Shown: positions 36,560-48,568 of the stretch, piece after piece
How the letters are laid out: every line of letters starts with the position of its first letter
How positions within the stretch are numbered: the stretch's first letter is position 1
Source: Sparassis latifolia
Taxonomy: Eukaryota; Basidiomycota; Agaricomycetes; Polyporales; Sparassidaceae
Assembly (NCBI GenBank): GCA_018466975.1
Contig: CM031560.1
Span: 434,001-498,000 of the forward strand
DNA: 64,000 bases
Reading direction: 5' to 3'
Translations under genes and position numbers: made by a program
The notes under the pieces: model-generated
What the model was told of the DNA's origin: nothing
Seen by the model: only the letters and a program-made list of their open reading frames with translations
Databases searched by the model: none

Positions 36560-37170
36560 ATACAACCTGTGCAGTCTCGAAACCGAAATCAAAAGCTGAA
36601 AAGTGTTATGAAACATAGCAGTTGCGAAAGACTCACGGTGTGAGCTTGAACGACCGTGTCCCCGAAGACAATGCCTTATCGTGGTACAAGTTCGATGGGA
36701 CCGTTTGGAGGGGGGGCAACACCTTGCGGGTACACAAGGACGCTGGGCCGATCGATCACTCTCATGCTTTGGTCCACGGAAACTCGCTATCCTGTACATT
36801 TCGAGATTAAGAGGACTCGCAGAAGTTGAACGGAGAGTTTCTCGACCTACCGCCTTCGCGTGGGGTGCTGGTAATGAGACGGCCTTCGCTTTCAAAGTTG
36901 AGAGTCCTCGGTGTCGGATAGTTGACCAAACGGTTTGGGGATCGTACCATTTCCTCTGAGGGGAACGAGTGGGACATCAACGAGGCGCGAGACGATACTG
37001 AGATAAATGGTCATCTAGAGCGCGTAGAGGCTAGTCGGAGTACCTAGGAAGACTCAGCGCGACTTGGCAAACGCTCACGATGCATCGTGCGGTGTATTAT
37101 TCTTGGCTGTAATGCCGTTCCTGACTTGTTCCTGCAGCGCTACCAGATGTTCTCCGTCACTGTGAAGGCC
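36560..37170. repeat. Third, partial copy of the 6.2-kb unit
   Basis: The sequence follows 5150-5920 and 14085-14890 in the same direction. Matches include tgtgcagtctcgaaa.c, ttgcgaaagactcac..tgagctt.gaacga, ccctgaagacaat, the catgagcg..gagt block, gaggcgc..gacga and the gctaccaga.attctc word at its right end. It carries only the part downstream of the F-box gene and is more diverged than copies A and B. Confidence 0.65.
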
Positions 37171-37347
37171 ATGGCCAGGCTAGACAGTTCCGATGCATTC
37201 CTACTTCATCGAATGTAATCCGATTGAAAAGGCACGGCAAAAACACTAATGCGTCACATCTTTGATAAAATCTCCTGACCTCATGATAGCAGACATATTA
37301 GTACGTAACTCGTCAACTTGTTACTTTCCGTGACCAGGTTGCACTAG

Positions 37348-38272
37348 TCACAACCTGTCGACACACCCTATGGCAAGTAGAATTGCAGTCACTCTTTCCT
37401 CCTGAGCCTCAGGCACATCATTGTTAGGGTAATAGCCTTGATATATCTTGCACGACTGATATCCATCCAGCCCTTCAACCACAGCAACCGAGGTGAGGGC
37501 TGGCAGGGGTTGATTCTAATGGTTTTAAGAACTTCGAAGGCTCTCTCAATGACTGTGTACGTACCCGATGAACGAATCCCCACGGGTATGTGCCATCTGC
37601 CCAGGGAATTTGAATGAATGGTGCAACACCACCTTTAGCATTCATGCTGTTGTATATCTGTGGGGAAAAATAAACCCAGCAACATCAACATGGTCATCAC
37701 TTGCCATGATGCATACATTTCCTGAGGTCCTTTGAGTGTCCGCAAGTCGTCGATTTCCATCCGCAAGCAGCCGATTGGTGTCGTCGAGTCGCCGATTGGT
37801 ATCGTCAAGCAGCCGATTGGTATCGTCAAGTCGCCGCTCAAGTCGTTGAAAGCCCTTCCTGATATCACGGCGTAGTTCCCGCATGGTCTGATTGAACCAA
37901 ACCGGCGCAGCATCTAGAGACAACTCAGTCATAAGCATAAACAGCAGGACACTTATTCTCACTGTTATCGGAGGCGGTCATCACAGATGCCTTGTATTTG
38001 ATTGCGGACGCGAACTGGGCGTTGTTAGCCCGTCTACGCACTGTCCGTCCAAGCTACCATTTAGTTACATAAATTAATCGCCACCATGTTGCTTGCTTAC
38101 TGTAATTGATCTCCACTCGCCTCTCATACAACTTTGCTTGACAGATGTCATAGTCACTGGGAGGTATGTTGGGCTGTGGCGGAAGTTCTTCTCCGGCTTC
38201 TATGCGCAGTTGTATCACCATTGGAGTATCCTGAAGATCTTCACGGTCCGACAAAGATGGCGAGTCAGACAT
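37348..38272 (-). CDS. Mug135-like protein, copy 2 (expanded heptads)
   Basis: It has the same five-exon layout as copy 1 and is open from the ATG at 38272 (MSDSPSLSDREDLQD) to the stop at 37348. Exon 2 reads through RRRANNAQFASAIKYKAS. The coiled-coil exon is expanded: the seven-residue unit RLDDTNR or LLDDTNR appears three times in a row, then LLADGNR and RLADTQR, compared with a single DDTNR unit in copy 1. The C-terminal exon reads LPALTSVAVVEGLDGYQS and ends IGCVDRL. Its right-hand promoter flank keeps the tagtctcgggatttgccgtt element near 38356, but no oxygenase gene follows; ROT1 lies beyond. Confidence 0.7.
37755..37842. repeat. 21-bp coding minisatellite
   Basis: Tandem 21-base units of the form cgattggtatcgtcaag(c/t)(a/c)gc repeat about three to four times inside the coiled-coil exon of Mug135-like copy 2. 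Being a multiple of three, they preserve the frame and each adds one heptad. Confidence 0.8.
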
Positions 38273-38909
38273 ATTGCTTTAGACGTTGATTTTGCGAAAT
38301 ACTGTGTAGAGCTGCTCACAAACAGTTGAAGTTGACTTTCGTATATTGCGGCCGCGTAGTCTCGGGATTTGCCGTTCCACTGAAGGTGAACAATGCGAAC
38401 TTCAAAGGACTCGCTGACGATTCAGTTGGGGATACCGGTACTGATAGAAAGGGTCCCTTTTCTTTTTCTTTTCACCCATCGGTACACGGTGAGCTACAGT
38501 CGACCTCCTTGGTTGGTGAGAGGACGGCAGAACCACAGAGCATACCATTTGCGGCGAGCTCGATCGACGTGGTGGCGCACTCCTTCGGTCTAGACCGGAT
38601 GCAGCCCGAACTCCAACCCGGCTCGGCGGGGCGCTGCACAGTAAATTTACAGTACTACGTCGTGAAACAAAATGTATGCAAGTCGAATGCAAGAGCGACA
38701 AGACGAGCGCACGGTCGACGGGTATCACATTGCCGCAAAGATTAGCTCTACATCAGCGCGCACGAGTCCGCGCGGGTGTGGAAGGTACGTGGTCCAACTG
38801 CGATGGAATGAGAAGAAAAAAACTATGCGAGTAGTAAAGGGTAGCAAAATGCGGAAGAGGGGAAGCGGGGGACGAAATGCGAGTACGTGCGCTGAATGTG
38901 TTGTCCGTA
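38273..38909. other. Intergenic, Mug135-like copy 2 to ROT1
   Basis: The first ~150 bases are the conserved promoter side of Mug135-like copy 2, including gtagtctcggga at about 38357. Similarity to the other copies stops near 38410. The rest shows no gene and contains the 3' flank of ROT1. Confidence 0.45.
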
Positions 38910-39782
38910 CTACAGTATCGCCGACGCTATCCCGACCGCCGCCACGGCCGACACCAGACCTCCTATACTTCTGGGCCCCACGCACGTATGCGCTCGCCCG
39001 CGTTTATTGCGAGGTCCGCCTGCACCGTGAGAGAGCCGGAGGAGACGTTGCGGAGCGCCTGTGTGGGGAGCATATTTGGCGTCGTGGAGACGAGGCTCTG
39101 CTGCGGCATCGGCGTGCCGTCAAACTGGAATAGCTGCAGCTGGTAGCCGAGGGCGGGGTCCTGGTAAATCGACCAGCTCTGGTACGTCTCTGTGTCGTTG
39201 TAGGACTGGATGAATTTCGATACGGCACCGCACGGGTCCTGGATCTGCTGAAACCCGTCGCCGAACGGTGTCATGAGGATGGAGCCGTTTGGCGCGAGCA
39301 CGTATTCCCCGTGACACCAGTTTATGACGCCGACGATACATGTCGGCTGCGTGCCTGCACACCGATGCTGTCAGTCGCAGCGGCGAGGAGACGAGCACTG
39401 GTAGCTAACCGTTGCCATTGAATCGATATCGCGCGATCTCGTAGAATCCGTCGTCCGTGCTTGATGGCCGGAGCTCATCAGCAGCGCACAGATAGACCCT
39501 GATGATCAGACTCACAACGAGTACGAGACGCCCGTTGTTGAAGGGTAGTTGAAAGTTTGATTTGCTGGGTTGGCGAATTGCTGCAGGTGCCCCGAGCGTA
39601 GGTTGGCCCCAATTCTAGTGACAGGTAAACGTGAAGAGACGTACCGGACCCGTTACCACGTTTCCCGACCCCGACGCCCATGTCCCTGAAAGGGTTGTCA
39701 CGTTATGGCCAGCATCGAGGATGATGTCCTGCGCCAGCGCGGGTACTGCTAGAAGCAGTGCGAGAAGCGGAGTGAGGAACAT
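38910..39782 (-). CDS. ROT1: ROT1-like ER chaperone
   Basis: A signal peptide (MFLTPLLALLLAVPALAQ) precedes the conserved ROT1 order: LSGTWASGSGNVVTGP, GVSYS-TDDGFYE, CIVGVINWCHGEY, NGSILMTPFGDGFQQIQDPC, then FDGTPMPQQSLVSTTPNMLPT. ROT1 is an ER-membrane protein that helps fold glycosylated cell-wall and membrane proteins. Introns near 39612-39643, 39485-39530 and 39359-39410 join in phase. The C-terminal anchor (GLVSAVAAVGIASAIL) is reached only if a 23-base GTGCGT..TATAG stretch at about 38962-38984 is spliced out. Otherwise the frame ends at 38963 without an anchor. The start at 39782 is chosen because it gives a clean signal peptide; an in-frame upstream ATG at 39821 would put 13 polar residues in front. 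Confidence 0.8.
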
Positions 39783-42170
39783 CGTTGAAAAGTCGTCGTC
39801 GCACGGGATGAAAGATGGCAAAGAGAAGGAGCGAGCAGGCAGGGGGCCGTCGAGCGCAGATGGCGTGTAGGCGCAGGCTGGCTGGAGCGAGTCGTCACGG
39901 TGGGCGGTGGTAAAGAACGTGTTTGCGCTTGTTGTTCTGCTACTCTGCCGCCGCTTTCGGTGAGAAAATCGAGCAAATTATAGCTCTCGTTTCCATCGCG
40001 CACATGGCAACGAGCTTCCACTGGTCGTATGTTTCAATATTTTTCTTTCTCTTTGCTCGAACGTCCTGACCGTCGCAGCGAGCGGCCGCGACACCGTCCG
40101 AGCTCATTCACGGCCTGACCGGGAATCATTAATGTTCATACTTGCCCGAATTGGCAGGTCTCGATGCGCTGCGATCCGGACGTCCCGTCACAGGAGTAGC
40201 TTCGGCGCAAACCCCTCCAGCCCCAGGAGCGACAACTCGCCCAGGTCCTCGAAGGAGAATACGTATGCAGACATCCTGACATTGGAGTCGATAACGTGCA
40301 ATTTATATCGGGTATGAATATACAAGGCATGGTCGTAGCATCGCATGGCCGCTATACTAAGTTCATTACCTCGACATGCTGGGAGTCGGGTCGTGACACC
40401 ATACAGTACGATTTCAGAATAGAACACCGACGCTTCATCTGTTCTTGTACCTGAATTTGTGCTCCCGGTGAGCCATATCGTTGACATTCAATCCTCCTTG
40501 CTGTAAATACTTAAAGTTTCACACAGAATTTGATACCACCAGGAGATTGCTCAACGTTGCCATACGCTTCTGCTGGACCCAGACATTGGAAATCACGAAG
40601 CTGTCGCTCTGCACTTATCTACTGCCGCATTTCAATGAGCGAAGGATCCTCAGGCCCGCAAGGATAATTATAAAGTGTATGTGGGCGCTGCGGTTTAGTC
40701 ATGTCCTAGGTGAGCTGCGTATATTCAATTTCACCGAATGCGTTTTGCCAGTGAACGACAGCTAGCGAAGATGCTCAACAGACGGGTGTAATTTGAGTGG
40801 TTCCTTACACTCGAAGTTCAGCCGGTTCAAGAACACCACGCTCAACTCAAGAAAATATGTCGGTCGTTCGCTCAGCGTTCAGCACTGCTGCCTAGCCGGC
40901 CGGTCGGTTCACGACCAATATTTGAGATGGGCCGACACCAAGGGAGCTACCGAAATTCTGATGCGCAAATGCGCAAAGTCCCGTCCAACGTTGTTCATGC
41001 TGGTACAGCCAAACACCGTCTGCTGGGACTATCCGTTCATCTTCCTGGTATGCAAACTTCTGCACAAAGTTTAAGCCGCGCAGATCCTCAGTGCGACCGC
41101 GGCGGCGTTCCACCCGTGCCCGCCAATTTCTCATAGCGGGAATATTTCTCGATTCATACCGAGGAAGATACTTGAGCACTCCATCAGAACACTCCCCTGC
41201 CGACCTTTGCACGAACGACACTTCCTTTTCACAAGCACGTCTACGCGAGTTGCTCCGGCCCGCGCTATATCGCTACACCCGACGGTGCGTGCGCAGCATT
41301 CCGTGAGTGCATCCCCACCGATCCGCATCTGCACCTCCCATCTGAGCTGTCCAAGATAGTGCACTATCTCGATCCTCCGACGGTACTTCACGCTTGGTGC
41401 AGCGGTAACCCTCCCTTGCGACAATATTCAGGTAACCCGTCCCTACGCAAACCCCAACTCTAATCCCCTCCGCCATGATTACATTCCGCACGCACGCACA
41501 TCCCTCCGAGAGGTCCCGCATTCCGATGCAGACGCGTGCAGCTGCAGGGTGCGGCTGCAGGCTCCCCAGCCCAGCCCAGTGACATTACAGGACGTCGAGT
41601 CTGCACACCCTGACTAGATCTAGTATTCACGGAGCAGCTCATGATCCAGTGCGTCCCTGGCCCTGACTGAATAATCCTATTCACTTGCAGAAGCTCCAGA
41701 GCATGGTAGCCTGCGCGCAGGCTTGGGAGATCTGTTTAAGCAGGTGTTCTGCTGACCCTGGCGACAGGCTCGCGGGGTGCGGACAAAACGATCGCCTTCG
41801 CTCCAGCTTGAGCGAGCACAGCGATTTACTTATTCCGCTGGCGGACATGGTGTCACTTGACTCGCGTCGCGTCGATAACCGGGGGAGCACGAGGATACGT
41901 GCTAACGAGCCTCTCCGCTGTGATTGTTCACGGCTGCTGTAACCAGGGCGAAAAAGAGGTAGTAGGTAAGACACGAAGTGGACATACGGTTACATTAATT
42001 ATCCTCCCCGCGGCGCGCACTCTAGCTGTGCACGCTGGGGCGGGTCGACGATAGTAACTACTGCAGGCGGGCTCGCTAATGGCTAAGCACGCGGACCAAA
42101 AAGTGGAGGGTGTCCGTGCATTGCTGATGTCCAAGTGGGCCGCCTTACACGACGCATTCTTCGACTGAGG
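39783..42170. other. ROT1 promoter and a gene-free stretch
   Basis: Apart from the upstream region of ROT1, I recognise no gene. Several frames of 90-110 codons occur on both strands (for example minus 40188-40487 and + 40793-41074). Some peptides vaguely recall eroded F-box/LRR proteins, but none is convincing. Confidence 0.35.
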
Positions 42171-43226
42171 TCAATCCTTCTTGAGTTCTCTCCGGATCAC
42201 GAACACGCGGTCACTGTCGGCCTTCGTGCTCACCTCCCGGATTCCGCTGATGCCCTCGAGGCCTTGCACGCTGCGCCCTTTTGCGAGGACGACGTACATC
42301 TCGAGACCATCTCCGACCTGCAACGGACAGCTTGCATGAGCTCACCCCCAAATATCTAACGCAGGAAAGAATCGCACTTCGATGTGACGCTCCGTGGCGC
42401 TTGTGAATGAGTCGATGACGATGGATAGTACGTCAGATAGTGGCAAGTGCGTGGGATGCGGGGATCCGGGCGCCGCGACCTGGTTCTTGAAGTATATCTA
42501 TGTAGCATCGGGGTGTTTGTTGTCAGGTGCCAACTTCCAGATGGAGAGCGAGCCAAAGGCTCGGAGACAAACCTGGTTGTCGAGGAAGGGCTGCACCAAT
42601 GACTGTGCTGCACCCGCGGCCCGACATGCCTCACGCTCGTATGAGCCGACAGGGTCAAAGGAGTACACGGCACCAGAGCCTGGGGAGATTCACAAGTTCA
42701 GCATAGAAACCATGGGATGTCGAGCGAAAGGAACCTACCATCTTCCTCAATCCCTCCGAGAATGTTGTATACATAATATGGGAAGAAGCGCTGGGCATAC
42801 AGCATCGTCTGGATAAGTCTGGCAATTGCGCGGAGAGGCATATCCTTCGCGTGCGCGTGACGATACCACTGGGTGACGGTTAACAAGGTGGATTAGAGGC
42901 TAAACGCGAAGGCAGCCTACCTCGAGCCGCTGCTTGACTTTCTTCACGAACATGTTTCCATCTGCCGCGAAGCCATTTACAGCCAATACAGCTCGGTCGG
43001 TTCTACACCAGGGTCAGCGCGACGCGCAGGAGGATGCGGGTGAAGACACGTACAGTCTAAAGACTTTTGGCGCATATCGCGTCTGAATACTGTAACCTTC
43101 GCTCTGCCTCGTGTCACCCGCAATCACGGTGAAGTCCGCACCAGCAATGGCGAGGATTGTCCCACCGTTCTCCGTGTACGGGTTAAACTGCCGCTGCTGT
43201 GGGTGGTCGTATGAACCGTCAGGCAT
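42171..43226 (-). CDS. PRE7: 20S proteasome subunit beta type-1 (beta-6)
   Basis: The exons read [132 protein letters not shown] and [14 protein letters not shown], ending RRELKKD. This is the beta-6 subunit (yeast Pre7, human PSMB1) of the 20S core particle, a non-catalytic ring member. There is no N-terminal catalytic threonine after the short leader, as expected. Six exons join in phase with GT-AG introns of about 50-65 bases. The start is the ATG at 43226 (MPDGSYDH). A GTG nine bases upstream is in frame but is not a eukaryotic start. It is the clearest housekeeping gene of the window. Confidence 0.93.
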
Positions 43227-44160
43227 CTCGCACACAGACGGCGGCTAGAAAAGTGGTAAAAATGGGTGGATGATGATTTGTCTGGAAGAGCGAGGATGGA
43301 GGGAGATGGAGAAAAGAGCGAAGGAGGACGAGGAGGAGTATATGTGATGGGCCGCGTCAGTATGGAGGACTAATATGGCGGACTACGTAGACGCCACCGA
43401 ATCACCCCGTTCGCGCGGTCTGCCAAGCGGAGTTGAAAATAATATATCCGAGATTTCCGCCACCAGACCTTCTCCTTCCTCTCTCTCTTCCACATTCCTT
43501 CTTCTGCCTTTCCCGTGTTGCCATCTTCGATGCTATCTCTTCGTTCGACTCTAGCAGAAAACAATAGCGGTTTCTTCTCCCCTATGCCGTTAACCTCCGT
43601 CAAGAATTCTGATGCTCGTTGCACGCTGTCCGACTATTTCCCGGCTGTTCATCCTTCTCTGCCAATGCAAATAACTTTCTATGTTGGTTGTTGGTATCAT
43701 GACACATATTCACCTGACGAACCTCGCCTTGCATTGCTTAAATGACAAGATGGAGCTGTCTCGACTCCCGAGCGCGACATTTCCGTCGCTCTATGTGCGT
43801 TAGATTATGTCCGCAGCTTCACTGAATCTTGGCAGCTGCCTTCGTCTCCGAGGTTGTTGCGAGCCCACTCTGTGCTCCGATAGCAGCCCTGCATGACATT
43901 CCTGCCGACCATTTAATGTGCGAATTTTCTGCTTCGGCGATTTGAACTATCCATTCTCGTTTGACCGTGCTGCGCTGCCCGGGGACCAAATACTGTCTCC
44001 TATCGGTAGCTATGCCATGCATGACGGGTATGTTATCTCCCGATAATTTGGTCAGCGTTTCGCGCTCTACCAGGTTCACGTTGGAATCACGCCGTTTCAA
44101 AGTATAGCTCCCAACTTCCACCATTTCTTCCTGGAATTAGGCACAGATACGCGCTTGTAA
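43227..44160. other. Upstream region of PRE7, no gene recognised
   Basis: No supported gene. Pyrimidine-rich tracts near 43465-43510 could belong to a promoter. Open frames of about 100 codons occur on both strands at 43819-44124 without a recognisable domain. Confidence 0.4.
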
Positions 44161-44164
44161 CGCC

Positions 44165-45540
44165 TCAGATCTGGTGGCACTTATTGACACCGACTACACC
44201 GTCGCCCACCTTATTTTCGTCAGTCAGAAAGTTGCAAAGCTCCGCAAGGCCTCTGGTTCCGACGTTATCAGATCAATTCCGGATGATCTCGCTTGAAGCG
44301 CTCTGAACATCATAACAGGCGTTCATCCTGGCTGTCTCTCCACCGCCGCACCGACATCGCCGCCTCGTGCACAATCGCTGGACCTGCTGACTGTATCGTT
44401 GGACTGCCTACGCCTGCACCTGCGCGGCATGTCGTTCTCGTAATGCACAGCGCAAACCCATCTTTTACCTTCTACATACGTTGGATTCCCACACAGCACA
44501 CACCCTCTTCGCGCTAGTGCGCTCCATCCTCGCATAATCTTCCGGCAAGAAGCCAGCAGGCTCTCCGGCATAGTGATCGCGCAGGAACTTTACCCCGGAG
44601 CGCCCTATTCACTGCACATCTATGTCCAAGCGAAGCAACCTTGACGAGATGCGACAAGTCGTTCCCGGATGTTCTATTCTCTCATTACCTTTCTGCAGTC
44701 GCGAGCTCTCACCGTTATCCGTGCGGAGCCGAATATTGTGCAGCAACCATTCTTCCGTCGTGTCGAATCTGCACGTCTGCTAATGATCGAGTTGAAGGAG
44801 ATCAGCGCGACCGTCAAAAGGGATTGATGTCACGGACTTTGACGTCAAGGCGAGCCTACCATGCGCACATCGCCCTTCGTGGCGTCAGTCAATCATCAGC
44901 GAAAGCTTCGTGTCTTGCGCTGCGGAGCCTCTCGAAGGCATGTTTCTCTATTCGAAGTTCTTCCACGATACTCAGGAAGGGTTCGCCGTCGGTGCGCGGT
45001 CATTTCACTTGCTATTCATGGCTTACTGCCAATTTCTGTACATGATAACTGGCCCCTTCCAAGCTATCTAGACAAAGAAGCCCGTTTGCTTTGCTGTATC
45101 TCTACCCTCGGGGCGTTACTGTTCACACCCCAAATTCCATCCGTCGCCTTGTACTCTGGCACGATCGCGCCCCGCCTATCCCTTGGATCGCGATCTAAGT
45201 TTGCTTTCTTGGCAGGTCTTCCCTATGCATGGCAAATAATCGCCTCAATGGGAACGTTGTTGTACGTAGGAACGCTATCTTTCGTGCCCAGAATCTATAG
45301 CGTCCGTCTGAAGTGCATCTCCGTTCGATCTGCACATCGCGGTGCAAGGACACTAGGTCATCTAATATCCACCCATCCACTGGTGGTTGCAACGTCTGTG
45401 TATGGATTACTTTGGTTTTCTGCCTGTGGGTCTCACATCGGATGGTTTATCGAAGACTTCTGCTTGGTAGTCTTCCCTTTTTTCGCGGTCAGATATTCGT
45501 TGCTTCTCCGCAGGTGACAGATATAGGATCACCTGGTTTT
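44165..45540 (+). pseudogene. Possible decayed gene of unknown family
   Basis: Several long readable stretches follow each other on the + strand but change frame and contain stops: ASDLVALIDTDYTVAHLIF near 44170, SGIVIAQELYPGAPYSLHIY near 44560, RALTVIRAEPNIVQQPFF near 44700, and EGMFLYSKFFHDTQEGF near 44935. A different frame is open for 218 codons (44861-45517) and encodes a hydrophobic protein. I recognise no family. It may be a degenerate gene or chance openness. Confidence 0.3.
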
Positions 45541-46383
45541 GTCTGGCACGCTCAGAAGCTCAAACTCGTTCACACATCCTCCATCGGCGAATCTTGATCG
45601 GCAAGCTGTAAATGTCCGTGCTAATACTTCCGCACCATTGCCTCCGATCCGTGTAGCACTGTCTCGCTTTTTGCTACGGATTCATCGCGGTTCTTCCCTA
45701 TACGTGCTGGTAGGTCTATTTCTTTCACTGTCGAATGTTGACTCACGCGTTCCGCAACACGCAATGACCGAGAGGTCACTCGTTAGTCTTTGCGACCAAT
45801 CGCAGTAGATATGAATGCGTATGCCAAACGATACGCGAAAATAGAAGCACAGATACTGACACAAACAAGCTGGACTACTTCGTGTCACTGCTAGAGGCAA
45901 GGCGATGGTGCAACGTTCAAAATCTCCGAGACCTACAGTAGGTCACCTCGAATACATTACGCTCTGGAACAGAGAAAACACCGTCGCGAGGATCACCATG
46001 GTGAGCAATGCATAAAATTACGGGACAACCAGGTGCAACAACTGTCACAGTTATACGCAGCACATACAGGTCTAGCGAGCAGAATTCGAATATAGCGGGC
46101 GAAGGCGGCCACGATTAGCTAGAGAAAAGTATAATATTATTAGTACTAAAGCTTGAAAGCTTGACCGTCGCGTACAATCCTCTCCGCTTTGTAAAGATTA
46201 TCGGGCTTGCAAAATTCCCGGCGATTCATGGGCGAAGTCTGTGCAACGCATGTGTATCTGAGTTGAATTGAGGTACAGTCGACCCCACCGAGTGCGTCAT
46301 ACCCAGCGGCTAGTGGAGCAGCATACTTGCCGGCGCCCTACTATGTTGAAGCGGAACCAGTGAATCAAACGTCTTCCACTACT
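45541..46383. other. Upstream region of the PLD-like gene
   Basis: I see no gene here. It is mixed sequence with short AT-rich stretches (46125-46165) and presumably contains the promoter for the gene starting at 46384. Confidence 0.4.
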
Positions 46384-48568
46384 ATGTTGATTCCAGACAA
46401 ATGCTACGCGCTCACGCACTCAGACAAGACACTAACCGCGGCGCTGGCCTCTTCGCCGACAGTTGCGCCCGGTGAACTGGGCAAGTATCTTTATGAGCAC
46501 CACCATGCGAGACACCCGCATTTTCTCTCCACCCTAAAACGCATGATGCTCAGGACCGGTGCGACGCCGGAAGAGAGCAAAAGGGCTGCAGTGGAGGACG
46601 AGCCGTCCAAGGAAGATCTCGACAGAGCTGCGGAATGCGGACAGTTTGGAACCAGGCCGAGCGATTTGTTCTTGAAGGCGTGTGGGCGTATGTGTCGGAA
46701 ATTATTGCAGATTTGACCCCAGTTCCACAGATATACCACGACGTCCTACTAACGTTGGACGTCGACCCGTGGGCAGGCGTCGTGTCCCCACCTCTCCTCG
46801 GCTCGCGTGGTGTCATCCCGCTCTCCATAATCTCTGTCATACCGGACATCATCCAGCACCACTACGACTGCATCGTGCTCGCCGAGTCCGAAGTCTTTTT
46901 CGCCACCAACTTCTGGCAAGCATCCAAGTCCGCGACCAAGATCTGCGACGCGCTCATCGAGCTCTCGAAGCGCGCGGAGCGGCGCGGCAGAAAGGTCGTC
47001 GTGAAGCTGATGTACGACCGCGCAAACCTGAAGATGATCACTGATAGCCACCTCTCCGTTCCGGAGCAAGAATGGCTCCAGGACGAGGTGAAGCTCCCCA
47101 AGCGGAGCGACATGCCCGGCATCGACTTCGAGGTCGTCAATTTCCATCAGTGAGCACCGCGTTCCTCTGCGTGCATAGACTTGAATTCCTCGATCATTTA
47201 GGCCCATGCTTGGGACGTTCCACAGCAAGTTCATGGTCGTCGACCGGAAGATGGCTATCCTCTGCTCGAACAACACTCAGGACCGTCCGAACATGGAATC
47301 GATGGTACACCTCGAAGGCCCCATCGTGGACAGCGTGTACGACATGGCGCTCATCAGCTGGTCCCGCGCTATGGAACCGCCACTGCCCAACCTCGCGAAG
47401 CCGTATGAAAAGCCGGCAGAGGGGTACAAGTTTGGAATGGACAACCCATATATGACGACGCACAATCTCGATGGAAGAAAGGGCGCGGAGATCTTCCAGA
47501 AGCTGCAGCAGAGCGCGGAGAGTCGTGTGGCAAGTGATGGCGAACATGTTGGCCTGCCTGCTGAGGACAAGCCCTTTATTTCTGGAAAATACCAGACTAT
47601 CACGGAGCACCTCAGTGCGTAACCAGATTTTTCTTTTCATATCTGCCAGTGCGCGATATCAACCGTATTTCAGATGCGGGAGATCAGGACACCCTGCCGA
47701 CCGTGGAGCACGATGCGGCCACCGACGAGGAATACATTCCCCACATCCTCCACGCGCCGCACGATGAGTGCCCCATGGCCCTCGTCAACAGACCGCCGAA
47801 TGGCAGGCCTGGAAACGACGACCGTGCGTTGATCAATCCCCAGGACGCCGCGTGGCTCGCAGGGCTCAAGTACGCCAAGGAGAAGGTGTTCATTCAGACC
47901 CCGACCTTCAATGCAGAGCCCGTCTTGCAGGGAGTCCTGAGCGCGGTCAGGAGAGGCATCGAGTGCTCTCTGTACGTCGACGTTGGCTTCAATGATGGTG
48001 GTGAGGTGCTGCCACTCCAGGGTGGTACGAACGAGGAGATCGTGAAGAAGATGTACGCGGAACTGAAGGAGGAAGAGAAGGACAGGCTGAAGTACTACTG
48101 GTATACGGGAAGGGATCAGTGCAAGCCGATCAATGCCCACCTGAATCAGCGGAATTGTCATGTACGAGGTCGTCTATGTGCGAGTGGTTCGTCTCTAACA
48201 CAAGTGCAACTTTAGGTTAAACTCATGGTGATCGACGACTCCGTCGGCATCGCAGGTAACGGAAATCAAGGTAAGACTCTGGTTCTTCCTCTCGACCTGT
48301 GCTCACATTCCTCTCAGATACTCAGTCCTGGTTCCATAGCCAGGAAGCGAACGTCATGATCGACAACCCTGCCATTTGTCGTGAGTGGCTGGACGCCATT
48401 CGTGGCCTACAGAACACCCACTTGCACCGTGTTGGTTGCGATGGAGTGTGGCGTGATGCACAGGGCGTTGAGCTCACAGGCTCGACTGGGGTGAAGAGTG
48501 GTGTTCTTGGTGTGATCAAAGGTGTACAAGGAAGCATTGCGCGGGTGAGAGGGAAGGGCGGTTTCTAA
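46384..48568 (+). CDS. Phospholipase D-like protein with two HKD motifs
   Basis: The protein starts MLIPDKCYALTHSDKTLTAA and has two phospholipase D-type active-site motifs. The first is HSKFMVVDRK (about 47220-47250) with NNTQDRPNMES after it. The second is HVKLMVIDDS, formed across an intron near 48161-48214, with GIAGNGNQ after it. The HxKx4D pattern is complete in both. PLD-fold enzymes cleave phosphodiester bonds in lipids or nucleic acids through a phosphohistidine intermediate; the substrate here is unknown. Other introns near 47152-47202, 47622-47657 and 48271-48318 join in phase. Near 46690 the frame changes: a GTATGT donor there with either a 23- or a 35-base intron restores it. The start is the first in-frame ATG (46384). 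The upstream frame has no ATG. Confidence 0.8.

Noticed and set aside
43227..43235. GTG start for PRE7 nine bases upstream
   Set aside because: Non-ATG starts are not expected here; the ATG at 43226 gives the normal short leader.
46749..47276. Minus-strand frame of 175 codons
   Set aside because: Antisense of the PLD-like gene, which carries complete HKD motifs on the + strand.
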